From contig JABIUH010000340.1 in NCBI GenBank assembly GCA_018701055.1, positions 1 to 15,466 of the forward strand: DNA of 15,466 nt, read 5' to 3'. This document shows, in pieces, positions 1 through 8,495 of the stretch. The notes under the pieces are model-generated. The model worked only from the letters and a program-made list of their open reading frames with translations, was not told where the DNA came from and searched no databases. The position numbers and the translations under genes are program-made. Every line of letters starts with the position of its first letter. The first letter of the stretch is position 1. Origin of the DNA: Woeseia sp. (lineage in GTDB: Bacteria; Pseudomonadota; Gammaproteobacteria; Steroidobacterales; Woeseiaceae).

Positions 1-581
1 GCGCTCACCAAAACGTCTACGCCAATGTCCTGCATATCCACCCAAATTGTGCCCGACGCAATGCAATCGAGAACAAACAATCCACCCTGCGCATGTACAG
101 CCGCGGCCACTGCTTTTAGGTAATCATCCGGCAACAACATGCCGGATGAAGTTTCAACGTGCGGTGCGAATACGACGTCAGGTTTTTCGCGGTTGATCGC
201 GTCAACTACCTCGTCGATAGGCGCTGGCGCAAATGGCGCAGTCGGACTGCTGTCGATTTGCCTTGCTTTTAGCACCGTTGACTGATTCGGGATGTCCCCC
301 ATGTCGAAAATTTGCGTCCAGCGAAAGCTGAACCAGCCGTTGCGGATTACCAGGCAGTTCTTGTTCGTTGCGAACTGGCGCGCAACGGCTTCCATTCCGA
401 AAGTCCCGCTTCCCGGCACGATCACGGCAGCCTTGGCGTTATAAACCGATTTCAGGGTCCCCGACAGGTCGTTCATAACGGCTTGGAAAACGCCCGACAT
501 ATGATTGACAGCCCGATCTGTGTAGACCACCGAGTATTCGAGTAATCCTTCAGGATCAACATTCGACAACAGACCTGGCAT
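1..581 (-). CDS. Class V aminotransferase (serine/alanine-glyoxylate type), N-terminal part
   Basis: The first 193 codons of a PLP-dependent class V (fold type I) aminotransferase are visible; the gene runs off the left edge. From the ATG at 581 the protein reads MPGLLSNVDPEGLLEYSVVY. It carries a glycine-rich cofactor-phosphate segment GSGTFGMEA (residues 57-65), HVETSSG (141-147) and LDCIASG (171-177), whose D172 is the expected Asp that pairs with the pyridine nitrogen. The lysine that forms the Schiff base should follow just beyond the edge, so it cannot be checked. The start is supported by GGGAG seven bases upstream. Related enzymes move an amino group between serine or alanine and glyoxylate or pyruvate in the cytoplasm. 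The divergent glycerate kinase 93 bases away fits a route serine/glyoxylate to hydroxypyruvate to glycerate. Family assignment is firm; the exact substrate is an inference. Confidence 0.88.
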   Translation of the reverse strand, partial: MPGLLSNVDPEGLLEYSVVYTDRAVNHMSGVFQAVMNDLSGTLKSVYNAKAAVIVPGSGTFGMEAVARQFATNKNCLVIRNGWFSFRWTQIFDMGDIPNQSTVLKARQIDSSPTAPFAPAPIDEVVDAINREKPDVVFAPHVETSSGMLLPDDYLKAVAAAVHAQGGLFVLDCIASGTIWVDMQDIGVDVLVS

Positions 582-674
582 ACCTTTGCTCCCACAAAAA
601 ATACGCATTCTGCCACGGTTTGACGATGGATAGTCAGTCTTCGAATTCGGCCGTATCCCAAGTAGAATCAGTCC

Positions 675-1808
675 ATGAAGATTATTTGCGCTCCTGACAG
701 CTTTAAGGAATCAATCAGCGCACCTGACGCCGCCGCTGCGATGGCGACAGGCATTCGCCAGAAATTCCCGGATGTAACTATTGACCGCTGTCCGATCGGC
801 GATGGCGGAGAAGGCACGCTGCTATCGCTCTTGGAATCAGTCTCCGGCGACACGATCAAAACGAAAGCATCCAACGTATTCGGCCAGCCAATTGATACAA
901 CGATTGCCCTGCTGGAAGACCGTGCGACGGTTTTTGTCGAATCAGCCGAAGCTATCGGACTCTCGCTGATTGACGTTGCTCAGCGCGACATCATGCGCTC
1001 ATCGAGCTTCGGCGTTGGCGAAATGATCGCATCAGCCTGCGATCAATCTCCGGCAAGCGTCATAGTGGGCGTCGGCGGCAGTGCTACCAACGATGGGGGC
1101 TGCGGTATGGCGCAGGCCCTCGGTGTCGAATTCTACGACCAAAACGGCAATCTAATGAGAGCGCCCATCACGGCGGGAATGCTTGGAGAAGTTGCGCGCA
1201 TCGATGCGACAAATCGCCTGCCCGCCCTTGACTCTATTTCCATGCAGGTGGCCTGCGATGTCGTCAATCCCTTCGTCGGCCCCAATGGCGCCGCTGCAGT
1301 TTACGCACCGCAAAAAGGCGCAACAGCCGAACAGACCGTCCAATTGGACGATGCACTGAAGCGGCTTTCGCAACTGATCAAACGCGATCTAAATTGCCAC
1401 CTCGGCACAATTGTCGGAGCGGGAGCTGGCGGTGGTTTGGCCGGCGGCTTAGTAGCGTTTGCAAAAGCCAAAGCGTCATCTGGAATTGATATCGTTTTGG
1501 AAGCAGTCCAATTCGAAAGCAGAGTTCGTGACGCTGATCTCTGCCTCACCGGCGAAGGATCTTTGGACGCACAATCAGGCTCCGGAAAGGCCTGTAGCGG
1601 TGTTGCGCGACTGGCGTCACGCCACAATGTACCAGTGGTTGCGCTCGTCGGTCGAGTCAATAGCGATTTTGCGCAGACAACATTCCCGGGACTGACCGAA
1701 TACCAGCTTATCGGTGCAGACCTCCCCATTGAAACTTCGATGCGAGAGGCCGCCGCATTGCTGGCAGAAGCTGCGGCGGCAACTGCCGCTCGCTATAAAC
1801 GTCCCTGA
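675..1808 (+). CDS. Glycerate 2-kinase (GarK/GlxK family)
   Basis: This 377-residue protein is full length for the PF02595 glycerate kinase family, which phosphorylates D-glycerate with ATP to 2-phosphoglycerate and so feeds glyoxylate- or serine-derived carbon into glycolysis. Family signatures appear in order: the N-terminal APDSFKES (residues 6-13), GDGGEGT (42-48), GVGGSATNDGG (132-142), the block around NPFVGPNGAA (198-207) ending in PQKGA (212-216), GAGAGGGLAGG (248-258) and LTGEGSLDAQS (291-301). The ATG at 675 gives the family-typical MKIICAPDSFK start, although its Shine-Dalgarno is weak. It is transcribed away from the class V aminotransferase, leaving 93 bases for two promoters. 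The 3' end carries a small GTCCC/GGGAC hairpin spanning the stop codon, with no T-run. GarK and GlxK cannot be told apart here, so no symbol is given. Confidence 0.95.
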   Translation: MKIICAPDSFKESISAPDAAAAMATGIRQKFPDVTIDRCPIGDGGEGTLLSLLESVSGDTIKTKASNVFGQPIDTTIALLEDRATVFVESAEAIGLSLIDVAQRDIMRSSSFGVGEMIASACDQSPASVIVGVGGSATNDGGCGMAQALGVEFYDQNGNLMRAPITAGMLGEVARIDATNRLPALDSISMQVACDVVNPFVGPNGAAAVYAPQKGATAEQTVQLDDALKRLSQLIKRDLNCHLGTIVGAGAGGGLAGGLVAFAKAKASSGIDIVLEAVQFESRVRDADLCLTGEGSLDAQSGSGKACSGVARLASRHNVPVVALVGRVNSDFAQTTFPGLTEYQLIGADLPIETSMREAAALLAEAAAATAARYKRP

Positions 1809-1901
1809 CGGGGACTGACAATAGGGTATGCATGACCAAACCGGCCTATAATTGCTGCTGGTAGATTGTTTTGCTGATTACAACAGCACCCGGACACGCA
1901 T

Positions 1902-2482
1902 ATGAACCCAAGCATCGCACCCGTACTGACTTTGATCACTATTGCACTGGTTGGATGGCGCCAGCCGCGCAGGCTCAAGTGGAACGATCAGCGCTGCCAC
2001 AAGAAATCTTAGACTGTGCTGGCGAAAGAGATGTGATGTTGCGATTGTCTTGTTATGACCGAGAGGTTGCAGAATTCCGTAACAAGCCCGGTAGCACGCC
2101 GGCCTCAGTCGCTTCAGCCGCGTCAATGGTGGTCGCCACGGCACCTGCAACAACGATCGCTACAACGCCGCCCGTGGCTGCCGCTGATCCCGAGCCGGCC
2201 GCTATCGCCGCAGCGCCGGTGCGAGCCAAGAACAGCATCGATAATTTTGGTTACGATGCACCGATGGACGAGATCACGTCCAACGTCGCACGCATTCGCG
2301 AGCGGTCCTACGGCGAGCTCATCATTTATCTTGAAAATGGGCAAATCTGGAAACAAAAACACCGGGACAGTCACTTTCGACTCAAATCCGGCGAATCGGT
2401 GACGATTTCCAAAAGCGCCGTTGCCGGCTACCGCCTATCGGGAAACAGCAATAACTCCATTCAGGTCGAACGCCTCAAATAG
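1902..2482 (+). CDS. Exported conserved hypothetical protein with apparent frameshift in its signal peptide
   Basis: The conserved part is in the frame ending at TAG 2480-2482. Counted from the ATG at 1955 it is 175 residues: LDCAGERD to LSCYD (19-35, cysteines C21 and C33), an Ala/Pro/Thr-rich linker (about 46-90), and a C-terminal domain (about 100-175) containing YGELIIYLENGQIWKQ and FRLKSGESVTI. This layout is familiar from gammaproteobacterial exported proteins of unknown function; I know no assigned role. In this frame nothing resembles a leader before APAAQAQ, a good signal-peptidase-I-like site. The missing hydrophobic part, MNPSIAPVLTLITIALVG, starts at the ATG at 1902 but in another frame, which stops at 2010. 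Adding one base near 1951-1955 would join the two into a normal signal peptide. The N-region lacks a basic residue, so the leader is not perfect. Alternatives are a shorter protein starting at 1955, or a non-ATG start at 1871 that I consider spurious. Its 3' end faces the symporter gene across 16 bases. Confidence 0.6.
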
Positions 2483-2498
2483 ATAAGGAACTTCTGCT

Positions 2499-3884
2499 TT
2501 AGTCAGCGCCAAGCGCCTGACCGTCTGCCTCCACCGCTTCGACGGGCAGGTCTTTCAAATAGCGGCCGGTGATAACACCGGCGGTCATTGACCCATTGAC
2601 GTTTAGAGCGGTGCGCGCCATGTCAATAAGCGGCTCAATCGAAATCAAGAGCGCAACAATCGTCACCGGGAATCCCATTGCAGGCAAAACAACTAACGCG
2701 GCAAACGTCGCACCACCACCAACCCCTGCTATGCCAAACGAGCTGATCGCGACGATTGCGACAAGCTTGACGATAAATCCGACCGTCAACGGGTCGATTC
2801 CCATCACGGGCGCCATCATTGTCGCGAGCATAGCGGGGTAAATTCCCGCGCAACCGTTTTGACCGATGGTCGCGCCGAACGTCGCAGCAAGATTCGCAAC
2901 CGGCTGGGGAACGTTCAACTCAGAAATTTGCGTCTCAACATTCAATGGAATAGTTGCAGCAGAGCTACGCGACCCGAATGCGAAAGTCAGGACGGGCCAA
3001 ACTTTGCGGTAATAGGCAATTACGTCTACCCCGTTAAGTCGCAACAACAGTCCGTGAACGCCGAACATTATCAAAATGGCAACATACGACGCGGCAATGA
3101 ATGAAATCAGATTGAGAATGTCAGCAGCGTTGGAACCTGCGACAACCTTCGTCATTAGCGCAAGAATGCCGAACGGCGTAAGCGCCATGACGAGATGCAC
3201 CAGCTTCATGATGATGGCGCTTACGGTTTCGATGAAGTGTTTGATGCTCTCACCACGCGCGGGATCTTCCGCACTGACCAGCAATGCAGCAATACCAAAT
3301 AGAACACCAAATATAACCACGGCGATCACCGAAGTCGGTCGCGCGCCGGTCAAATCATGAAAGACATTACTGGGAATGAACCGAACCAGCATGTCCGCAA
3401 GGCCCAGATCAGCAGTCGCGGCTTGTCGTGCGATCAATGTATCCGCTCTGGCCATCTCCCGCGCACCTTCGGTAAGACCCTCCGCAGTCAAACCAAACGT
3501 ACTCGCCATCAGTATGCCGACAAACGCCGCGATCATGGTCGTGCCAATCAGAATCAATACCACCATGCCGCCGATCTTTCCGAGCGCCGCAATTTTGTGC
3601 ATGCGGACTACTGCAGCAATCATCATGACCAACACCAACGGCATGATGACCATTTTCAAAAGGTTGATGTAACCGTTTCCGACTACATTGGTCCACTCCA
3701 GCGTTCCGGCGACAACCTCCGACTCTCCGCCGTACACAAACTGCAATCCAAAACCGAACGCCAATCCGGTGATTAGTCCAGCCAATACCTGGCGGGATAA
3801 CGAGAATTTTGGACGCTTGAATCGAGTGAGGAATACGATTAGCCCGACAAAAACCACAAGATTTATAATGACTTGAATCGACAT
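2499..3884 (-). CDS. L-cystine transporter of the TcyP type (dicarboxylate/amino acid:cation symporter family)
   Basis: This 461-residue polytopic inner-membrane protein matches the length of E. coli YdjN/TcyP (about 463) and belongs to the DAACS (PF00375) family, which couples amino acid or dicarboxylate uptake to cations. Visible signatures are the serine-rich re-entrant loop SRSSAATIPLN (305-315), GQNGCAGIYPAM (341-352), SSFGIAGVGGGATFAA (381-396), ISIEPLIDM (414-422) and the substrate/cation motif DMARTALNVNGSM (421-433). The alternating hydrophobic segments begin at residue 4. I chose the ATG at 3884 because GGGTGG lies eight bases upstream; an in-frame GTG at 3896 sits inside that ribosome binding site. 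The last 20 residues are acidic and probably cytoplasmic. The cystine assignment rests on the TcyP-like SSFGIAGVGGGATF and SRSSAAT blocks, while general dicarboxylate carriers differ there; it remains an inference. It diverges from an aminotransferase gene and converges with the exported-protein gene. Confidence 0.88.
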   Translation of the reverse strand: MSIQVIINLVVFVGLIVFLTRFKRPKFSLSRQVLAGLITGLAFGFGLQFVYGGESEVVAGTLEWTNVVGNGYINLLKMVIMPLVLVMMIAAVVRMHKIAALGKIGGMVVLILIGTTMIAAFVGILMASTFGLTAEGLTEGAREMARADTLIARQAATADLGLADMLVRFIPSNVFHDLTGARPTSVIAVVIFGVLFGIAALLVSAEDPARGESIKHFIETVSAIIMKLVHLVMALTPFGILALMTKVVAGSNAADILNLISFIAASYVAILIMFGVHGLLLRLNGVDVIAYYRKVWPVLTFAFGSRSSAATIPLNVETQISELNVPQPVANLAATFGATIGQNGCAGIYPAMLATMMAPVMGIDPLTVGFIVKLVAIVAISSFGIAGVGGGATFAALVVLPAMGFPVTIVALLISIEPLIDMARTALNVNGSMTAGVITGRYLKDLPVEAVEADGQALGAD

Positions 3885-4090
3885 AGCAGTAACCACCCGT
3901 AGTTTTTATTGTGTCGGTCGGACTGAACTCTAACCGATGAGGATGTTCTCGTCTAACGAATCTACACCAGATAAACCACAATCCGTTAGTGCCTTGTGGC
4001 ACGCACAGCGATATTGGAAATGGCCAGTACAGGCACAAGCCGTCCTCCGACGTGTAATAATCGGCGCGACCAACTTGCTAAGGCCAAAAA

Positions 4091-5206
4091 GTGCTGCCAG
4101 ATTTTCGACTCGAGACGTACTTTTCAAAGTGGGAATTCGCCGCCCGTTATCACCTTTGTGCATCGGACATGCAATCCATGTCCATCGGCGAGCTACTACA
4201 GCTCGCGGGACAAGATGAAGACGCGTTCGCGGCACTCCATCTTGGATACACCGAAACCTTCGGTGCCCCAAAACTCCGGGAATCCATCGCGAACAGATAC
4301 GATGAGGTCAATGCCGATCAGATTCTGACCTTTGCAGGTGCTGAAGAGGGAATCTTCGTCGCAATGCAGGTGTTGCTCACCGAAAACGATCACGTCATCG
4401 TAATTACGCCCAACTACCAGGCGGCGGAAACAATTCCCGGATCAATTTGCGCCGTCACCGGCATTGCGCTGGATGCTGAGCGAAACTGGTCTTTGGATCT
4501 CGATGAATTGCGCGCAGCACTACGAACGAATACGAAGTTGATTTCGATTAATTTCCCGCACAATCCGACCGGCAAAGTGCTCGAGCGCGTGGTCTTTGAC
4601 GAATTGATTCAGATCGCTCGAGAACGCGGCATATATTTGTTTTCTGATGAAGTGTATCGACTATTGGAACGGACCCAGGAAATACGTCTGCCAGCTATGG
4701 CTGATGTCTACGAACGAGGACTTTCGCTCAACGTCATGTCCAAGGCGTATGGCCTACCTGGCCTGAGAATCGGTTGGATCGCTACGCAGGACTCCGACTT
4801 ATTATCCAAAATGGAACGTGCCAAACACTACCTTTCAATTTGCAATTCGGGTCCCAGCGAATTTCTCGCCACAACGGCCCTCTCGTGTGGAGACAAAATA
4901 CTGCAGCGAAACCATCGCATCATTGATGAGAATCTGACGCTGTTGAACGAATTTTTTGCCAGCAGAACCGACCTGTTCGATTGGTCTGTTCCCGATGGTG
5001 GTTGCATCGGTTACCCACGATACAAAGGCGCTGATGGCGTCGAGAAATTCTGCCGAAATCTGGTAGAGAATGCGGGCGTCTTATTGCTGCCAGCAAGTGT
5101 TTATCGATCAGAGTTAACCACCACGCCGGACGATCGTTTTCGCATTGGCTTCGGTCGGTCGGGCATGCAAGAGAGTCTCGACGTACTACAAAGTTACGCT
5201 TCGTGA
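4091..5206 (+). CDS. Class I/II aminotransferase-fold PLP enzyme
   Basis: A 371-residue fold-type I PLP enzyme. The cofactor residues are all present: N158 in NFPHNPTG (154-161), D186 and Y189 in FSDEVYR (184-190), Schiff-base lysine K218 in MSKAYGLPGLRIGW (216-229), and the carboxylate-binding arginine R351 in RFRIGFGR. A LGYTETFGAPKLRE segment (51-64) is the usual entry to the large domain. It starts with GTG: AAGG lies seven bases upstream, and the resulting N terminus, FRLETYFSKWEF, aligns with the usual start of this subgroup. That subgroup is shorter than aspartate aminotransferase and includes capreomycidine-synthase-like proteins; most members have no proven substrate. The divergent gene is a cystine-type carrier 206 bases away, so a sulfur amino acid substrate is possible but unproven. 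No missing catalytic residue or disruption is seen. Confidence 0.88.
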   Translation: MLPDFRLETYFSKWEFAARYHLCASDMQSMSIGELLQLAGQDEDAFAALHLGYTETFGAPKLRESIANRYDEVNADQILTFAGAEEGIFVAMQVLLTENDHVIVITPNYQAAETIPGSICAVTGIALDAERNWSLDLDELRAALRTNTKLISINFPHNPTGKVLERVVFDELIQIARERGIYLFSDEVYRLLERTQEIRLPAMADVYERGLSLNVMSKAYGLPGLRIGWIATQDSDLLSKMERAKHYLSICNSGPSEFLATTALSCGDKILQRNHRIIDENLTLLNEFFASRTDLFDWSVPDGGCIGYPRYKGADGVEKFCRNLVENAGVLLLPASVYRSELTTTPDDRFRIGFGRSGMQESLDVLQSYAS

Positions 5207-5299
5207 CTCGATAAGCAGTTTTTGTGGCCTGTGCCATGGCCATCGATCAAATTTTCCGTTATATGAACTACAAGAGTATTCACTAACGCGAGATCGAAA

Positions 5300-5827
5300 A
5301 TGCAGAGCCCAAAAATTCTAATCAGTGAAGCGGAGATCAAGCAAAGAGTTGCAGAACTCGCCGCTCAAATTTCCCTCGATTACGCAGACAAGGGCGAGCT
5401 GGTCATGGTCGGAGTCCTTAAGGGGTCCTTCATTTTTCTGGCCGATCTTTCTCGACAACTTAGCATACCCCGAAACATCGAATTCATTGCTGTATCAAGT
5501 TACGAGCACGGCAGCATTCGCAGCGGCGCAGTCCGGCTCGTGATGGACGTTCGTCGAAGCATCGAAGGCAAGCATGTGCTGGTTGTAGAAGATATTGTCG
5601 ATACTGGACACACACTGCACTACCTGATTGACATGTTGAAATCTCGCGGCGCGGCATCCGTACGCACTTGCACACTGTTACACAAAGAGCATCGCACGGA
5701 GGTCGACGTGGATATCGACTATCTTGGATTTCCTATTGGCGACGAATGGGTCGTCGGATACGGCCTGGATTACGATGAAAAAGATCGCACTTTGCCCTAC
5801 ATTGGTGTCATCGAACCCACTGACTGA
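5300..5827 (+). CDS. hpt: Hypoxanthine phosphoribosyltransferase
   Basis: Cytoplasmic purine-salvage enzyme that joins hypoxanthine (and often guanine) to PRPP, giving IMP or GMP. At 175 residues it has the usual bacterial length. The type I PRTase signature VLVVEDIVDTGHTL (93-106) binds the ribose-phosphate of PRPP through E97-D98 and the loop 100-105. VGVLKGSFIF (37-46) is the pyrophosphate-binding loop with K41, and the C-terminal block DEWVVGYGLDYDEKDRTLPYIG (148-169) closes over the base. The flexible catalytic loop around SSYEHG (66-71) is present. The ATG at 5300 has only a poor GAGA-type ribosome binding site, but no better start exists and the N terminus fits the family. It lies 93 bases after the aminotransferase stop on the same strand and ends six bases from the convergent CDF gene. 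The gene looks intact. Confidence 0.96.
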   Translation: MQSPKILISEAEIKQRVAELAAQISLDYADKGELVMVGVLKGSFIFLADLSRQLSIPRNIEFIAVSSYEHGSIRSGAVRLVMDVRRSIEGKHVLVVEDIVDTGHTLHYLIDMLKSRGAASVRTCTLLHKEHRTEVDVDIDYLGFPIGDEWVVGYGLDYDEKDRTLPYIGVIEPTD

Positions 5828-5833
5828 CAACCA

Positions 5834-6730
5834 CTAAGAGTCGGCGCAATCATCAACTTCCAACTCGATCGTTGAGTGCGTAACGCCGAACTCTGCTTCC
5901 AGAGTTTCTTTCACGCACCTGACAATTGCTGTCGGATTTTCAGGCGCTTCCTGTAGGACAACATGCATGGTGAGAATTGGGTGTTGCGGTGTCAGGCCCC
6001 AGACATGCACATGGTGAATGTCGAGAACTGCCGGTACTGTGGCAACAATTTTTTCGCGCATCTCCTGCACATCCAACCACTCGGGCGAGCCCTCGAGAAG
6101 AATGTGTGCACTACGTCGCGTCAATTGCCAAGCGCTACGCAATAGAAGTGCAGCAACCAATAGAGAAAGAATCGGATCGATCGGCATCCAACCCGTTCTA
6201 ATGATAACAATCGCGCCAGCGACTGCCGCCACGGACCCGAGCAAATCACCCATGACGTGCAGCACTGCACCACGGATATTCAAGTTCTCCTGATCACCGC
6301 CGTGCAGAATGACAAAGGCAACGACATTGACGACCAACCCGATGATTGCCACTAGCAACATAGTGCCGCCGATAACATCCGGTGGCTCTAGCAACCGTTG
6401 TATTGCCTCAAAGACGATCCATGCAACGATCAATAAAATGGATAAGCCGTTGACGAACGCGGCGATGATTTGAAATCGATGATAGCCAAAGCTGCGTTTG
6501 GCATCGGCAGGTCGAGCGCTAACGTGAAAGGCAAATGCAGCCAATCCAAGTGCAAACGTATCGGTTAACATGTGGCCCGCATCGGCCAGCAACGCCAGCG
6601 AACCGGAAATAATGCCGCCCGCGAACTCGACCAACGTAAAAACACCGGTCAGAACCAGCGCCAGCTTAACGCGAGTTACATTGTTTTTCGATACGCCTTG
6701 GTCGTGGTGTGTATGGTGATCGTGGCTCAT
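5834..6730 (-). CDS. Cation diffusion facilitator (Zn2+/divalent metal efflux)
   Basis: A 298-residue inner-membrane protein of the CDF family, which exports Zn2+ and related ions in exchange for protons. It begins with a histidine-rich cytoplasmic tail (SHDHHTHHD, 2-10). The metal site is complete: H53 and D57 in DAGHMLTD (helix 2), and H158 and D162 in HVMGD (helix 5). The H-xxx-D pair in both helices is the zinc-type pattern. FGYHRFQI (81-88) is the conserved loop before helix 3. The C-terminal cytoplasmic domain, from about 215, has the ferredoxin-like dimer motif HHVHVWGLTP (239-248). Overall it resembles the ZitB/CzcD/DmeF group. Its ATG follows the symporter stop by two bases, with no separate promoter gap, so it is most likely translated from the symporter mRNA. 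No metal-responsive regulator is nearby. Family very secure; metal preference inferred. Confidence 0.93.
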   Translation of the reverse strand: MSHDHHTHHDQGVSKNNVTRVKLALVLTGVFTLVEFAGGIISGSLALLADAGHMLTDTFALGLAAFAFHVSARPADAKRSFGYHRFQIIAAFVNGLSILLIVAWIVFEAIQRLLEPPDVIGGTMLLVAIIGLVVNVVAFVILHGGDQENLNIRGAVLHVMGDLLGSVAAVAGAIVIIRTGWMPIDPILSLLVAALLLRSAWQLTRRSAHILLEGSPEWLDVQEMREKIVATVPAVLDIHHVHVWGLTPQHPILTMHVVLQEAPENPTAIVRCVKETLEAEFGVTHSTIELEVDDCADS

Positions 6731-6732
6731 TC

Positions 6733-8493
6733 TTACATCGCACGGGGTACTCGAATGTCCTCTACCAATTGCTGCACATGTTCCGGCGGCGGTGCGGTCA
6801 CGCGGCTAACCGCAAGCGCAACGGCAAAGTTTAGGAGCATTCCAATGACACCAATCCCTTCTGGTGAAATGCCGAACAACCAATTCTCCGCGACATTTTC
6901 GCCCCACGGCGCGCCGGCCCATTTTAGAAATAAACCTTTGAAGAATTCGATATAGCCATAGGTAAACAGCAGTCCGGTTACCATACCTGCGATAGCACCC
7001 TCTTTATTCATTCGCTTGTAGAAAATACCCATGAGAATGACCGGGAATAGCGATGCTGCCGCAAGGCCAAATGCGAATGCGACTACCTGTGCCACCCAAC
7101 CGGGAGGATCGAATCCCAGATAGCCCGCAATCAGAATCGCAACTGCTGCCGCGATACGGCCCGCCCGCAGTTCGTTCTTCTCGCTGATGGCAGGCGCCAA
7201 AATTCCCTTAATTATGTCGTGAGAAATTGCAGCAGAAATCACGAGCAATAAACCTGCAGCCGTGGATAGCGCTGCTGCAATGCCACCAGCTGCGACCAAA
7301 GCGATTACCCAATTAGGCAAACTGGCGATTTCTGGATTTGCCAACACCATGATGTCGCGGTCGACCGATAGTTCGTTGCCTTCCCATCCGTAGGAATTCG
7401 CCGTCGCTTGAAAATCGGGGTTCGCATCGTTGTAGTACTGAACACGGCCGTCGCCATTCTTATCGTCAAACACGACCAAGCCCGTATTCTCCCAAGTTTT
7501 CATCCACTCAGGCCGTTCCTCATAAACCAAATTCCCGTCGGTCGTGCCAACCTCCCCCGACTGAATCGTATTCATGAGGTTGTATCGCGCCATCGCACCT
7601 ACTGCAGGAGCGGTTGTATACAGAAGCGCAATAAAAAGTAGCGCGTAGCCAGCGGACATTCGTGCGTCACGAACTTTCGGCACGGTAAAGAACCGTACAA
7701 TGACGTGAGGCAGGCCAGCCGTTCCGACCATCAGAGCAAGTGTGATACAAAAAACATCGATCTTACTTTTATCGCCGCTCGTGAATTGCGTGAAGCCGAG
7801 CGAAGTCACGATGTCATCTAACTTATCCAGAAGGCCGACGCCTTCATTCGTAATTTCGCTGCCGAACGCCAACTGTGGAATTGCATTACCCGTAATTTGA
7901 ATGGCAATAAATATGGCAGGAACGGTATAAGCGAAGATCAGCACACAGTATTGCGCGACTTGGGTATAGGTAATTCCTTTCATCCCGCCCAATACGGCGT
8001 AAATGAAGACAATGCCCATGCCAATCATCAGGCCAACAGTCACCTCAACTTCAAGAAATCGCGAGAATACGATTCCGACGCCGCGCATTTGCCCGGCGAC
8101 ATAGGTGAAAGAAACGAAGATGAGGCAAATAACGGCCACGACGCGTGCGGTCTTGGAGTAGTAACGCTCGGCGATAAATTCGGGAACCGTAAATTTGCCA
8201 AACTTGCGCAGGTATGGCGCTAGAAAAAGCGCGAGCAGTACGTATCCGCCGGTCCAACCCATCAGGTAAACCGATCCATCATAGCCAAGGAATGCGATCA
8301 GGCCCGCCATCGAAATGAATGATGCGGCGCTCATCCAATCGGCGGCGGTAGCCATACCATTTGCAAGAGGCGATACACCCTTGCCGGCGACATAGAAGTC
8401 GCCAGTGCTTTTCGCGCGAGACCAAATCGCGATGCCTATATAAAGTACGAAACTCGCGCCGACCACCAGATACGTTAACGTCTTGAGGTCCAT
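6733..8493 (-). CDS. Sodium:solute symporter, VC_2705 subfamily (large subunit)
   Basis: A 586-residue integral membrane protein of the SSS family (PF00474), in the acetate-permease-like branch typified by Vibrio VC_2705. Features are GDFYVAGKGVSPLANGMATA (31-50), ADWMSAASFISMAG (51-64), GQMRGVGIVFSRFL (134-147), AVLGGMKGITYTQVAQY (166-182), GTAGLPHVIVRFFTVP (257-272) and the helix AAALSTAAGLLLVISAAISHD (406-426). It is probably a Na+-driven carrier for small organic anions; the substrate is not shown. A non-membrane insertion at about 310-393 contains DDKNGDGRVQYYND, similar to an EF-hand calcium loop. The ATG at 8493 has GAGGG at 8500-8504, inside the end of the small-subunit gene, and the two genes are two bases apart, suggesting coupled translation. 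The CDF gene follows after two bases. Confidence 0.93.
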   Translation of the reverse strand: MDLKTLTYLVVGASFVLYIGIAIWSRAKSTGDFYVAGKGVSPLANGMATAADWMSAASFISMAGLIAFLGYDGSVYLMGWTGGYVLLALFLAPYLRKFGKFTVPEFIAERYYSKTARVVAVICLIFVSFTYVAGQMRGVGIVFSRFLEVEVTVGLMIGMGIVFIYAVLGGMKGITYTQVAQYCVLIFAYTVPAIFIAIQITGNAIPQLAFGSEITNEGVGLLDKLDDIVTSLGFTQFTSGDKSKIDVFCITLALMVGTAGLPHVIVRFFTVPKVRDARMSAGYALLFIALLYTTAPAVGAMARYNLMNTIQSGEVGTTDGNLVYEERPEWMKTWENTGLVVFDDKNGDGRVQYYNDANPDFQATANSYGWEGNELSVDRDIMVLANPEIASLPNWVIALVAAGGIAAALSTAAGLLLVISAAISHDIIKGILAPAISEKNELRAGRIAAAVAILIAGYLGFDPPGWVAQVVAFAFGLAAASLFPVILMGIFYKRMNKEGAIAGMVTGLLFTYGYIEFFKGLFLKWAGAPWGENVAENWLFGISPEGIGVIGMLLNFAVALAVSRVTAPPPEHVQQLVEDIRVPRAM

Positions 8494-8495
8494 TG

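Noticed and set aside
1801..1815. GTCCC/GGGAC hairpin at the glycerate kinase stop as a terminator
   Set aside because: Only five base pairs, overlaps the stop codon and has no T-run.
1871..1901. TTG at 1871 as start of the exported protein
   Set aside because: No Shine-Dalgarno, and the 28 residues it adds are neither hydrophobic nor family-like.
3989..4002. GTGCC-TTGT-GGCAC inverted repeat between the carrier and aminotransferase genes as an operator
   Set aside because: Five-base arms are expected by chance and no regulator gene is nearby.
3357..4038. Open frames on both strands within and next to the symporter gene
   Set aside because: Their products are low-complexity shadows rich in Arg, His and Ser, and the symporter frame explains the region.
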